Part shown: piece by piece, positions 21,410 to 34,000 of the stretch
How positions within the stretch are numbered: the first letter of the stretch is position 1
How the letters are laid out: the number at the start of each line of letters is the position of its first letter
The notes under the pieces: generated by a model
What the model saw: the letters and a program-made list of their open reading frames with translations, nothing else
Databases searched by the model: none
Told to the model about the DNA's origin: nothing
Program-made: the position numbers and the translations under genes
From: Azolla caroliniana
Lineage: Eukaryota; Polypodiophyta
Direction: 5' to 3'
NCBI GenBank assembly: GCA_043228905.1
Contig: JBHGNT010000005.1
Location: 21,018,001-21,082,000 of the forward strand
Length of the DNA: 64,000 nucleotides

Positions 21410-22556
21410 GAGTCGGGAACAGATACCACCACATCCTCGAAGGAATCCTTCCACATTGCTAATGGTCTGCTCTACCGTAATGGGAAAGTTTGTGTTCCAG
21501 ATTTGCTTGAGGGCAAAAAGAGAATTCTTTTTTAATGCCATGATGCACCCTCAATAGGGCGCCTTAGAATACATCGTACACTCGTTCTCATCTCCACTCA
21601 ATTCTATTGGCCTAAGATGCGTTGTGACATACATAGCTACGTGACTAAATATCACCAATGTCAGGTTAACAAAGTTGAGCGATTTAAAGCCACAAGACTT
21701 TTACATCCCTTGGACATTCCCAATAATAAGTGGGAAAGTATATCCATGGATTTTATTGTTAGCCTTCCTCGCACCCAAAAAGGTCATCATGCCATCTGGG
21801 TTGTGGTTGATAAACTAACTAAAATGGCCAAATTTATTGCTACTAAAACCATGGTAACAGCTCCTAAATTGGCTTACCAATTCAATGACGAGTTATTTTG
21901 TTTTTATGGGTTACCGATGGATATCATGAGTGATCGAGATCCAAACTTTACTAGTGACTTCTGGACGCAAGTCTTTAAGAAGTTAGAAACTACGTTGAGC
22001 ATGAGCTCCACGGATCATCCTCAATCCGATGAACAAACAGAACGAGTAAATCAAATTATTATGGACATGCTTTGAGCATACGTTGGTGCAAAACCAACAA
22101 AATGGGAACGTTGTCTCCCCAATTTGGAGTTTGCTTATAACAGCTCCAAACATACGTTGACGAGATATAGTCCTTTTATGTTGATATGTGGTTTTTAGCC
22201 ACGAGCCCCGATTGATGTTAATATACATCATGATAAGTTGCTAAGTACGCAAAACTTTCTTCGAGATATGCAAGATATGTCGCATATTGCACAAGATAAT
22301 ATAAAAACAGCTCAAGATAGAGCATATTTTTACGTCAATCATAATAGGCAACCTCCTGTATTCAACCCTCGACAGAAGGTATTTTTACGTGTACCTCACA
22401 ATTCTAAGACATTGTCTACGGGTAAGTGCGCTAAGTTAGCCCCACGGTTTTGTGGACCTTTTCAAGTCCTGAAACGCATTAGTTCATCAGCCTATCGTCT
22501 CGCTCTTCCTGATTGTGTTGAAATTCATCCAATCTTTCATGTAAAGAACTTCTAGG
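21410..22556 (+). pseudogene. Gypsy-A integrase, copy II
   Basis: The zinc-finger region ends FYWPKMRCDIHSYVTKYHQC. The DDE core shows MDFIVSLPRTQKG (first D, 21748), MSDRDPNFTSDFW (second D, 21927) and DEQTERVNQ (E, about 22035). The C-terminal part reads RFCGPFQVLKRISSSAYRLALP and IHPIFHVKNF, then stops at 22553-22555. Stops at 22072 and elsewhere break it. It would insert the cDNA. Confidence 0.9.
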
Positions 22557-22626
22557 TTCTGGCGACAATACAATTACAACTGAAACTCTGGCTACTTCTG
22601 AATAATTATCTTCTAAACCACATGTA

Positions 22627-22782
22627 CCAGAAAGAATTCTCGATTTTAAAACAAAAAATTTGCGTACTAAAATAATCCGAGAATATAAAATTAAATGGAT
22701 GGATAAATCTATCAAAGATGCCACATGGGAACGTGAAAATACACTTAGAACTAACTTTCCATTGCAAGAGTGCAATGATTTA
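22627..22782 (+). pseudogene. Gypsy-A chromodomain, copy II
   Basis: In a different frame from the integrase tail, the sequence reads PERILDFKTKNLRTKIIRE, then YKIKWMDKSIKDATWERE. The aromatic and the W..ATWE pattern are typical of chromovirus chromodomains, which direct integration to particular chromatin. Confidence 0.75.
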
Positions 22783-22793
22783 AAGAGGAGGAC

Positions 22794-23228
22794 TATGACC
22801 ATATAATATCCCTTGACCGTAGTATTCTATACATGTGGATAAGTGTGAGGGTTAAACGAGAGTGTAAAGAAGGGGAGGATTACTTTTAATCCTCTGAATA
22901 GAGACAATCCATTAGGCCAAGTGTGCACTTGCCTAGGGGCCTTGGGTATCGCTATAAATATGGCCTAGCAACCCTCATTTCATCATCTCTTGACTACGTC
23001 GAGGCTTTGTTTCGTGGTGGGTCAACTCTAGTAGCGAGCACGCAAGTACCAGGTATGACTCGATGCCACGGCGGTGGTATGGGACACTAATCAAGGCTCA
23101 TGTCCGTCTCGATCCCTTCGCTTGGGGGTGGTCAGGTGGATCGACACCCTTCTTTCTCTCTCTCTCCTTTCTTATTTCTTATATCTTTTATCCTTATCAT
23201 ATCCTTACGTTAGATCATAACTCTAACA
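22794..23228 (+). repeat. Gypsy-A copy II 3' LTR
   Basis: Preceded by a purine run TAAAGAGGAGGA (polypurine tract, 22781-22792). The first bases (TGTTACGAGC in the 5' LTR) are eroded, and TATGACCATATAATATCC begins the match. It ends CTCTAACA at 23228. Confidence 0.85.
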
Positions 23229-23229
23229 G

Positions 23230-24172
23230 GGAGTGGCTCTCGAAGTGCTATAGAAATACTGCCTTAGCTTCATCCTCTGTGCACTGTCTGGAATCGGATG
23301 ATAAGTTGTGGTACGCTTTCATTTGCTTCTTTGCACATAGTATAGAACCATCCAACTAGCTCTCTCTACGCAACTTGTTGATGAAACAACTACAAGAACT
23401 TATCCTATAAGGCCTAAAATGTAGCGCGAAGGTCCCCGGGAGATGTTTGGCATGGCAACGCGCCGCCGGTCCTTCCAGTGATATCCCGAATTCTGCTATT
23501 TTTTATCGTTCGGCTTCTACTTCCGTTAGCCGGTGTTAGACATGGTTGGCCTCCATGTCTGTAAAAGGCATAGACGTGTGCCTCTGCGTCCGGTTTGTCA
23601 TGTTACTTGGGGTATGGGTACGGCATGTTATCTTCTTCTTCGGCTCATTCCGGTTTTAGTATGGGTTCGTGTACTAGTGTTGTTGGCACACAATTGTCTT
23701 CCTCCTCCGGTTTTTGTTTCCGAACCACTTGTTCTAGCCGCACTAGATCAATTTCCTGAGCCAGTGGTGTTGGAACCGGAATTTCTTGTTCCACCGGTGT
23801 TGATAACGGAGTTTTCAACTCCGGTGTGTGCTCGGATCCATGTTCCTCCGGCTCGTTCGAGTAGACGTTCTGCTCATCACTGTCCGTTCCCGACTCAAGT
23901 GCCGAAAAAGCCTCTGAATCTCTAGTGCCTTTTGCTAAAGTCTGCAATATCGATTCGGCGTCGACCAGACTGGTAAGGCTGCTTCCCTTGTGTGAATGTC
24001 GTTGATTTTGAATCCGGACCGTTTCCTCCTCGACCAACCGGAGCACTCTAGGAAAAGATCGATCCTGGTAGATCTTTTCTACCGCCTACTGGTAAGCTTC
24101 CTACCTCTATAGTCAATCAGTTAATCTTCTCGCTCGCTCGGTCATTGGGTCGTTCGTTTGTCTAGACATCCA
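23230..24172 (-). pseudogene. Gypsy-D gag, proximal part
   Basis: A Pro/Glu-rich leader ORF (24046-23645) is followed, in changing frames, by a retrotransposon gag capsid domain: ISLEGPAARCHAKHLPGTFA and ANESVPQLIIRFQTVH (about 23500-23240). The remainder continues at 15719. The first ATG after the LTR (24172) meets a stop after three codons. Confidence 0.6.
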
Positions 24173-24218
24173 TTCCCCGTTGTTCACTGCTCTATGCAGG
24201 AATTGTGGTCGCCAAAAC

Positions 24219-24677
24219 TGTGTTTATCCTAGTCCGGACTAGCCACAACACAAGGTGTTCTTCTGGAACACGTTTCTAATGGGGTGGTCGGAGATATGGA
24301 TAATTATTCGGATCTTATTCACTTAACAGTGTCTGGTTACTTTTCAGAATGCCTTTCGAAATCACATAGCTATCCGGATTTTAATTACACACATACGATT
24401 ATGAATGATGGCACAAACGACAAGTACACAAGATAGACAATAAGATTTAACAACAACAATGCTTAATACTTGTATTACTTCCAGGAATTACACATAAATC
24501 CAGATCCTTTTATAGGCATCCGGTAAGAGTTACAAAACGGTGCCTTTCTAACTACCGGATCTTGATCGGTACAACTATCCGGATCCGTCATTTCCTTAAC
24601 TATATTAATAATAATCCTCCGGCCTTAACTCTTCCCTGTTCACACTTCCTCTTCCGAATCATACTCATAGGCCAACA
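24219..24677 (-). repeat. Gypsy-D 5' LTR, 29 bp past the TBL stop codon
   Basis: On the minus strand it runs TGTTGGCCTATGAG to ATAAACACA, followed by TTTTGGCGACCACAATTCC, a PBS-like TGG start. It has the same orientation as TBL. The flank GTACA (24682-24678, minus) may be half of a target duplication, but the other half is not confirmed. No matching 3' LTR is in the window. Confidence 0.7.
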
Positions 24678-24705
24678 TGTACTGAATGTAAGAATATCTC
24701 TATAT

Positions 24706-25012
24706 TTACGTGAAAAGGCTTATGAAAAGGAGCTCATTCCAAGCATCTGGGAGCCCAGGGAGGCACCAATGGCTACAATCTTGATTGTTCATGCGAAGAG
24801 GCTTCTGCACACTTGTATAGATGGAACAATGTGCATCCTTCCTATAGCTGGACATTCCTGTTATGTCTAATATTTGGACACCCATCCCTCGCAAGTGTTC
24901 TGTTTCCAATTCAACATATTTCTTTGTCCAATGCTCATCTTCAAACTTGGTGCTCATGGTTAATGGTTGTGTCTCTTTATCGCACCGTCCGCCCGTATTC
25001 CACAAGCCCCCA
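24706..25012 (-). CDS. TBL: TBL exon 4: DxxH block and stop
   Basis: The acceptor is GACAG|T. It encodes residues 327-428 with [17 protein letters not shown] and the terminal [19 protein letters not shown], which contains Asp405 and His408 of the esterase triad. TAA is at 24708-24706. Confidence 0.9.
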
Positions 25013-28000
25013 CTGTCATATTTATAAAATGTTTCAGAAAAACGATAAAAGTATTCTCTTCAAAATGCAAAGGATTTGGGAAAAGCATTATAAAAGAACA
25101 TTCTTAAATTGCTACACTAGTGTTGCCCATGTGAGGGAGTACGTAAGTTGTGAAATTTGCATGCAATAGATAGAAAAGAATGATCATACTTATTCACATT
25201 AGGTATACAATAAATCAATACTATTGCAGCCTAAATATGATTGATAAGACTATTGATGTTCTTGTTTTGATGTAGTTACCAAGAAAGGAAACAAATAAAA
25301 GAAATTTCTTTTAAAAGGTTTGAAGTATGTTACACAAACTCATCCAAAAGAAACTGGTCATTATTCTTATACTACTGGTTTCACATAGATGCTTTATCTA
25401 TATCACCCATTCAATAAAACAAATTAGAAAAAACATGATATAGTAATCCATAGACAATAAAACTCAATGAAGTCGTAAATACATCTTATTTTCTCCCTTA
25501 AGGGAACTAGTTCAACAATCTAATGCATCTATAGCTTGTTTTATGGTTTCTAACATCAACAATTCCAAGATCGCATTAAACCAAAGATGAATAATTGAAG
25601 GTTCACTATAGCTTTTGAATAGGTCATAGGGTTTGTTTAATATACCTTCTATATTCCTTTTTTAAAATTTACTGTTGTGTTTCTTTTGTTGAAGAGTTAG
25701 TTAAAGGTATTTGTCTAGTGCAAACGATGAAGTAACTATGAAGCCAAACCAAACTAATGAAAACATAAATACGTTATAATAGAAAGTACTAAATTTCATT
25801 GCCTAAATGTGATTTTTCAACACAACATGAATGTCAAATAACTTCATTTTGAGTTTACCTAAAGTGTGTTGGTGCATATGTTCTAAATACCACTTTTGTC
25901 TTTTCTATATCTAACTCTGTAGCAACCCATTTTCTCCAAGTTCTCATTGCAAATTTAAAGCCATCTTCGATCTCCATGCTAGTATTTGCTTGATCTCCAA
26001 TTTGGAAATAACATCCCCTACACAATGGGTATATAAATATGGTTATGAAAGAACTTTTATCCAACTCAAGTAAAATTCAAAACATTATAAGCTACCATCA
26101 AGTCAACATATAAGAAAAGGTATATCTAAGTAATTATAAAAAACGTAAATTCTTTTACATCCTTTATTTATTAAGCAATGCAACATTTTAATTGAAATGA
26201 ATAGCTTGCACACATTATACATTGCTTGCAAAGATTAAAGTTGAATTTTGCATCATGGTGGTTGATCACCACATGATATTTGATAAACCAATGTTGTAAG
26301 CTTTATTCTAACCTTAAATTTTCACGAATATTATGTACGAACCTAGTCCAACTTAATGTGATAATTTAAGTTAATTTTATAGCTTAAAATAGACATTATG
26401 TACAAAAATGCATTATGCATTTACCAATCAACTTACCTTATTAATAGATCAAGAATACAAGGCCCAACATTTGGGAAGTCAACAAAGAGCTTGCAATTCA
26501 TTAATAGCCCTCTTCAAGTCCAAATCTTTCGCAACACCATTTGATACACACGACTATCCAGACATGGTCACTAAATTCAATTGAATCACTATGAGTGTGC
26601 ACCTATAATGTCATTAGATCTCCATATGCTTGCTCCTTGTGTAGATCAAGATTCTTAGCAATGACATAACTATTGGAATATCTATGTCATCATGTCACAA
26701 TTAATTTCCCCTTCATTTGAGCTCATAGTTCTTCTAAATTCAGACGATTTCATTTGGATTCGCCTTCTACTTTTCTTCCACACCCAATAGAGATGTTAAT
26801 TTTGCTAAGTGATCCAAGAGAATGCTCATAAAGTATAACAAAGAAACAATTGTAATCATATCTTAACTTCCAATTATCTCTAGCTTCTACTCTAATCATA
26901 GTCATGATATGTTTATCCTTAAACATGACTCAATGACAATGGTTCCATTCGATGCCTCAACATTTTCAATCCCAACTTCCATGAGTGTGCCTAGGTGCAT
27001 ACTTTAATGTCAACTCAACATCCTAAGTACAAATGTGAGTTATATTTTAGTGAAAAACGATGATCATTTGCATCGTGTTGTTCTCCTTCAACTCCAAACT
27101 AATCACAATAATAACAAGCACCTTGAACCTATACTCTATGAACATATTAATGATTTCTTGTGATACTCAATTTTGAGAGATAAATACACCTCTAGTCCAA
27201 CAAAATAATGCAAGAATCCAAGATCATAGTCAGTAGGTTATAAAGTTCCAAGTCTAATCTAAATTCCTAGAAATGCTTATTTCTCTTCTGTGAAAATTTA
27301 GACGAGGCTATCCACCCACAAAACATATGTAGAACTATCAAAAGGCTTTCTTATTGGTCTAACATTTTCTTATGAAGTTCTTAGGATACCAAAGGGCCTT
27401 GTTTGCAAATAGTTTTCCATACCTACTTGGTTCCTACCAGATGTCACTCTAGAATTTGTGAATCCACCAAGTCCCAAGTTTGGTTTCCCTCTATCATTGT
27501 TCATTGATGTATTTACAATTGTATTAAGTTTAGAGTTTTCCCTTCAAGATTAATAGTATATTTGGAAGTGGATTGTAGAGAGACAATAAGAACTCTTGTT
27601 AGAGAAGGAAAAGACACTAGAGAGCAAGTGTGTATGTAGAACAATTGTGAGAGTAAATGGGACAAAAATGAGACTAGAGCTTAGACAAGAACACAAACAA
27701 ACAACGAAAAAAGGCTTGTTGACCACATAATTACACTCAATATTCTTGATGGAATGGACTTGGGATCCATGTTGAGTTTGCGTATGATACACCTTGTTGG
27801 CATTTGGCATCGAGTGTTGTCTTGCCTACATCGACTCATGCATACACATAGCTTGGACATCCAAAATGAATAGTAGAAGGATTCGAGGGAGTCAATTAAA
27901 CATATGTAACGTAAATAGAAGTATGTGTTTATTGATACCACATCATTGCATAGGACATATTAAATCCAAAATTCCGTTTTGATAATTTCTCATCAATTTG

Positions 28001-31000
28001 TTTCCAACCACTTAGTTGTCTTGCAACCCTTTTGATTGTGCTACTATATAATGGACATTCATATATGTTTTCCTTTTGGACCACATACTCAACTAGTCTT
28101 TGTCACTCTTCATTTATAAGTCCATTTTTTGTGAAGGTACACTCCAATGACGTCGTAAAAGATCACGGTCGTGTGTTGCAACTATCGAGGTTTTGTGACT
28201 TGGGGACGATCAGTATGATAAGATGTAGTCGCGGTTGGTCCTATGGTAAGGAGACGAGATAGATGTGAAGTTGTTGAGAAAAGAGAATTAATTAATTCAA
28301 AAACACTTACAAGATTCATTTGTCAAATGCCTCTTTACTAAGACTTGATCTTACACCCAGTCTAGTATGGAACTAGTACTTCTTTACTGTCTAGTACGAG
28401 TACCTAGTCTCCTTCTTGGATCTTTTGTGGCCATAATCTTTTCAATTCGTAAAATCTTATTTTGTTCTTGATCTGAGCTTCTTTAAACTTCTCATTAGCC
28501 CTTTCTACATCTTTTCCTTGACAATGTAGTTATCAAATCCAACTTAACAATTAGCAAGTCGTCTCTACTCATTTTTGACTCCAATGGAGCATTGCCCATG
28601 TAGCGATCTTCTCTTCAATCAGCATAATTAGAGTTTGTCTCGTCATGACCTCTATCAACATATACCATGTCATCAAACTATGTGTAAACTTGTTGGCCCA
28701 CAATGTATATAGGAAGAACTCCCGTGCTTCATTAGAATTGAGCTCACCTCTATAAACCACTATCTTTCTTACACAGCCATATCTACATACTATAACCTCT
28801 AATATTAATTGACAAAAAATCAAAGTGGTCTTTGATCTTAGTGTTGTCTCTTCTACCTAATTTTTAAGGTATTCTCTAGCTAACACCAAGAACTTCTTTT
28901 GACATGGCCCCATCGACATTTCCATTGTATACACCATCCACTTGTGGTGTACACCTTGCGAGTAGAGTGGGTGCAACTCATCTCTATACTTAATGTTGCA
29001 ATAGAATTGACAAGTTGGGCATGTCTTGACATACCTCTTGATTTTGTTGTAGAATTCCTACCACCTATATCTTTCCTGATTTAATTGAATGTTGCCCAAA
29101 CTCCACAATGTCCAACCCACTCCCTATCATGCAATTCCTTTAATATATGTGAGATAACTTAGTGTAGGTTTTTGCTATGGTCGTAGGTAAACCATTGTGG
29201 ATTTCTCGTTTTAAACTTTAGGTGCTTCCATAGGTATCTGTTGAGAGACAAGCTCAACATCGGCCGGATCGGCTGAAGAAGCCGGGGACCGGATCGGTTG
29301 GGACAGATCGATTAGGCCGAATGCGTAAACCGGTACGCAGACTGGTGCGTAGGTAGGGCCGGATCGGTGCATAAACCAGGAGGCCGTTAGGAAAGATATT
29401 CCGTGAGGAATATATTTGGGAGTTAGTGTAGGAGCTCTTAATGAGCATTGAAGTACTGTCAGTACTTCGGTCAGTCCTTCTAGGACTTGTATAAAAGCGT
29501 TCGTTGAACACATATGTATAGTGTGGTGAATAGAGATTGTTGTTTTTTTCTCTCACTCTCTCTGTCTCTCCAGCGTATACTGCGTAAGCTCAAGCTCTCC
29601 ATTAAACCTGAGTTTTCTTCCTCCTGTTCGGTCTTCCTACTTGCTTCCGCACATTACTTTTACATGGTATCAGAACGTGAGGGTTGAGAACCTCTCTGCA
29701 GCCGACACAGCTTGACGAAGAAGAACAAGAAGAACGATGGATAGAGGCATGGCGAGCTCGCTTCCAACAGAGAAGCTCGACAGAACCAACTACGCGTCTT
29801 GGTCCTACAAGATGCACTAGTACCTGCTCGGGCACGGCTACTAGAGTTATGTCGAAGGAGCTAATGACGCGGCACTCGAATCGACACACAGAGACTTCCC
29901 ATCGTGGGAGCAATCGGCGAGCAGGGTATTATACTGCTTCGCGTCGTGTGTGGGCGAACAACTATTGAGCTATGTTCGGGATGCAAAGACGCCGAAGGGT
30001 GCGTGGGAAAATCTGAAGAAGATTTTCGCCGCGAGCACCACAACCAGGAAGCTTCAGCTCCGACACGAGTTGAGCAATCTACGACAACGCGACTTGTCGG
30101 TGGCGGACTATACCTCGAAGATCAAGGATATGTGCGACTCCCTCGCATCAGATCTGTCTCAGAGGTTTGGTGTCGAAATTCGGAGCGTTCCGAACGGCTG
30201 TGTGTACACGGGAGAATACGTCGTCCTTTTTCGACTTACAGTCAATGCTCCTGGTAGAGGAGAACCACACAGGTGCGTCTACAAGCACACACACTGATAG
30301 CAGAATGCTGTACATGGAGGGAGATAGGCCCCATGGACGTGGAGGACGAGGCGAGTCGGCATGCAATGGAGGCGGCCAAGGAGATCAAGGAAGAAGGCAC
30401 CGAAGTGATGCCGACAACAACTCCGAACCCTCCGAAAACAGGGGGAGTTGAAGCGATGAGAACTGGCAAGGGAAGGCCATTGCGGAGTGCTGGTACTGTG
30501 GCAAGAAAGGCCACAAGGAAAGTGAGTGCTGGAAGAAGCGCACCAATTCGGAGAGAACCGGTTCCGGAAACGGCTCCGGACATACCGACAAGGGAAGTCA
30601 GCAGCGATCGCACTACGCCGAAGACTTCGGGAGAGCCGGAGAAGCGTCTGCCTTCGTGACGAGCCACGAAGCAAACTCAATGAAACGGACCACCCCGAGG
30701 TCGGACGAGGTGTGGTACGTAGACTCTGGCGTGTCAAACCACATGACGAGCCATAAGGAGTGGTTCTCGTACCTTGAAAAACCGATACAACCTAGAGTAG
30801 TCACAACTGGAGACGACACTCCGCATCCGATCGTGAATGTTGGAGAAGTTCCCCTTAGCCATGTCGGGCAGAAAGGGAAACTCATGAACGTGCTGCACGT
30901 TCCGACAATCACGAAGAACTTGGTCTCGGTCGGACAGATCATCGACCAAGGGATGGAGGTTCGGTTTACACACCTCGGGTGCTTCATTGAGGAAGAAGGC

Positions 31001-34000
31001 CGTGTGATTGTGCGAGGGCGCAGAGACAGGAGGATGTTCATTCTCGATTCCACTGAGGGCGGCACCGCAATATTCGCGAAGGGACAAAAATTCGAGTCGG
31101 ACATCGACTTGTGGCACAAGCAGATAGGCCACGTCAACTACCAACGGCTTCAAGATCTGCAATCGAAACAGGTAGTGTTCGGATTGCCCAAATTTAGTGG
31201 CCAAAAGGCACAAATTTGTGAAGCCTGCCAGCTCGGGAAGCAACACCGACTTCCTTTCCCCAACGAGCGAAACCGGAGCCGGGACGAAAGATCAAGTGCC
31301 TGCGGTCGGATGGTGGGAAAGAGTACTTTTCTGGTCAATTCAATGGTTATCTACAACAAATGGGAATTCGGCGCGAATTCAGTTGTAGATACACGCCGGA
31401 GCAGAAGGTGTGGCTGAGAGGAAGAATCAGTCAGTTGTGGAAGCGGCACGGGCAATGCTGGAGGAGAAGAGCTTGCCCAAGTTCTACTGGGCTGAGGCGG
31501 TAAGGACCGCGGTATACATCCAGAACCGGATCGGAGACAAAGTGTCGGCGCACGAGCTATATTTCGGAACCAAGTCGAACTTGCAACACCTGAGGGTGTT
31601 CGGTAGCATTGCGTATGTGCATGTACCGAAGGAGAAAAGGAGGAAGCTGGACGCAAAGGCCGAGAAATGCATCTTGGTCGGTTACTCGGACGAGCAGAAG
31701 GGTTATAAGTGCTATAACCCTCGCACCAAACAAGCGCGTGTTAGCCGCGACGTTGTGTTTGACGAGTCCACGTCCTGGTACCAGCCCCCGACTCGAAAAC
31801 CCGACTCCAATCCAAGCTCTGACGATGAGGTTAGCGAGGCCGAGATGCCTCCGGATGAGCCCGAGATCGAGACCCACGAAGAGAGTCCTATTTCACTCCG
31901 TTTAAGTGGACCGATTGGACGACTGAGTCGGTACGACCAGTCCGATGAAGAGCCGGCAAGTGGTGGAAACTCGGCCGTGCATTCCCCGCGCAGGAAGCCG
32001 AGGAGACGGCTTACGTGCAAAGAGAAAGGGAAGAAGAAGATGTCGGATTCCAGCACGGATAGGAACGAGTCAAACTGACGCGAGTCCGACTCCGAGGGAA
32101 TCGGTGACAGGTCTTTAAAGGTGAAGTCCGCGTCGACCGAGAAGGCCTGAACATCGGCTAATGTGAGATTACGTCGATCTACCCGCTAGAAGAATCCTGT
32201 TTTGCGGTTCGGATACAACGAGTACATGGCGCATCATTATGCGTACATGACCCGTGTAGCGGAAGTGTGTGAGCCGGACAGCTACGCAGAAGCGGCTAAA
32301 AACGCAAATTGACGTGCCGCGATGGAGGAAGAGATGCACGCATTGGCGGAGAACGAGACCTGGGACCTCGTTGACGCACCAAGAGGGGTAAAACTGATCG
32401 CATGTAGGTGGGTGTATAAGGTCAAGTACAACACCGATGGCTCGGTCAACCGGTACAAGGCTCGGCTAATGGCAAAGGGCTACGCGCAGAAACATGGCAT
32501 CGACTATGATGAGACATTTGCGCCGGTCGTGAAAATGACGACCGTCCGTGTTTTACTCGCAGTAGCTGCAGCGAAGGGGTGGCACTTACATCAAATGGAT
32601 GTAAAGAATGTGTTCCTGCAAGGTGACCTTGAGGAACAGGTGTATATGGTACAACCCCCCCGGATTTCATTCTGGAACGAACTCCTCCGCAGTATGGCGA
32701 CTGAAGAAGTCCCTTTACGGACTAAAGCAAGCCCCGCGTGCCTGGGATGCGAAGATCACGCAACAACTGCGTCGGATGGGCTTCGTCACGTCAAAATCAG
32801 ACTCTTCCCTGTTCATCCGGAAAGGTCGACTTAGACCGGTTAGTATTCTACTATATGTTGATGACTTGGTCATCACCGGCGCCGACCTAGGTGAAATCGA
32901 CCGCATGAAGCTCTAGTTTGCGGCATCGTTCGACATGAAAGATCTGGGGGACCTTCATTACTTCCTCGGGATCAAAGTGATCCGTACCCCCGAAGGCATA
33001 TTGATCAACCAACGTTATTACGTGCTGAGTATGCTCTTCAAATTCGGGATGGCCGACTGTAAGTCTGTCTCGACTCCTCTGGACAGAACCGTCAAGCTTC
33101 GTCCCAATACGGGAAAGGTATGCGACCCGACGAGGTTTCGACAAATTGTCGGAAGCCTCATATACTTGACCATCACCCGACCTGACCTCAGTTATCCGGT
33201 CGGCGTGATCAGTCAGTTCATGGCACGACCTACCGAGGAGCACCTCCAGTGTGCGCAACGCATACTTCGGTATGTCAACGGCACTAAGGACCGGGGACTG
33301 TTATATCGGACCGGTGCAGCCGTGCAGTTAGTCGGCTACACCGATGTTGATTGGGCTAGCAACGCCGCCGATCGCCGATCCACATCCGGACACGCGTTCT
33401 CCCTCGGGAGTGCCGCGATTGCGTGGAGCAGTAAGAAGCAGCCAACAGTTGCATTCTCGAGCACCGAAGCTGAGTACCGAGGAGCGGCTGTCGCGACATG
33501 CGAAGCCATATGGTTGAAGCGGCTACTTAAGGACCTGCAAGAGGAGGTGTCAGATCCAACGACGGTCTACTGCGATAACCTTAGCAGCATCCAGCTCGCG
33601 AAAAACCCCGTTTTTCACGCACGGACCAAGCACATTGAGGTGCACTATCATTTCGTCCATGAGCGTGTCCTTTCCGGTGAAGTTGAACTTCAGTACGTAC
33701 CGAAAGATCGGCAAACTGCCGACATCTTCACTAAGCCTCTTGGTCTGGACAAGTTGCGGCAATTCTCAGGTGCGCTCGGATTGCGTCACCTCGACGTGCC
33801 AAACTTGAGGGGGAGAACAGTCCCGAACGACCAAGCAAGGCAGCAGGAAAGGAGCGGAGACCGCGACACCGAGTCAGTTGACTCGGTTGTTGAGTTCGAC
33901 TTCGGATCGGCTGAAGAAGCTGAGGGCGGACCCGCGGAAAAGTCCGGAAGCGGACAGAAGGGGAGCAGCCGAAGGAGAGAGCCGAAGCCAACCATGCATT

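Larger units (their letters stand above)
15720..23228 (+). mobile_element. Gypsy-A copy II: complete chromovirus, about 7.5 kb, TSD GGAGT
   Basis: The order is LTR, Met-type PBS, long leader, gag, protease, RT, RNase H, integrase, chromodomain, polypurine tract, LTR. GGAGT precedes the element (15715-15719) and follows it after one extra G (23230-23234). Domain order RT-RH-IN plus a C-terminal chromodomain places it in Ty3/Gypsy chromoviruses; the clade is not assigned. Many stops and indels and a C solo LTR inside RT make it dead. It is the best reference for the other two copies. Confidence 0.9.

Noticed and set aside
30242-30737. Long ORFs on the minus strand within Copia-1 (for example 141 and 152 codons)
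   Set aside because: They are antisense to gag and protease in GC-rich sequence and have no recognised domain.
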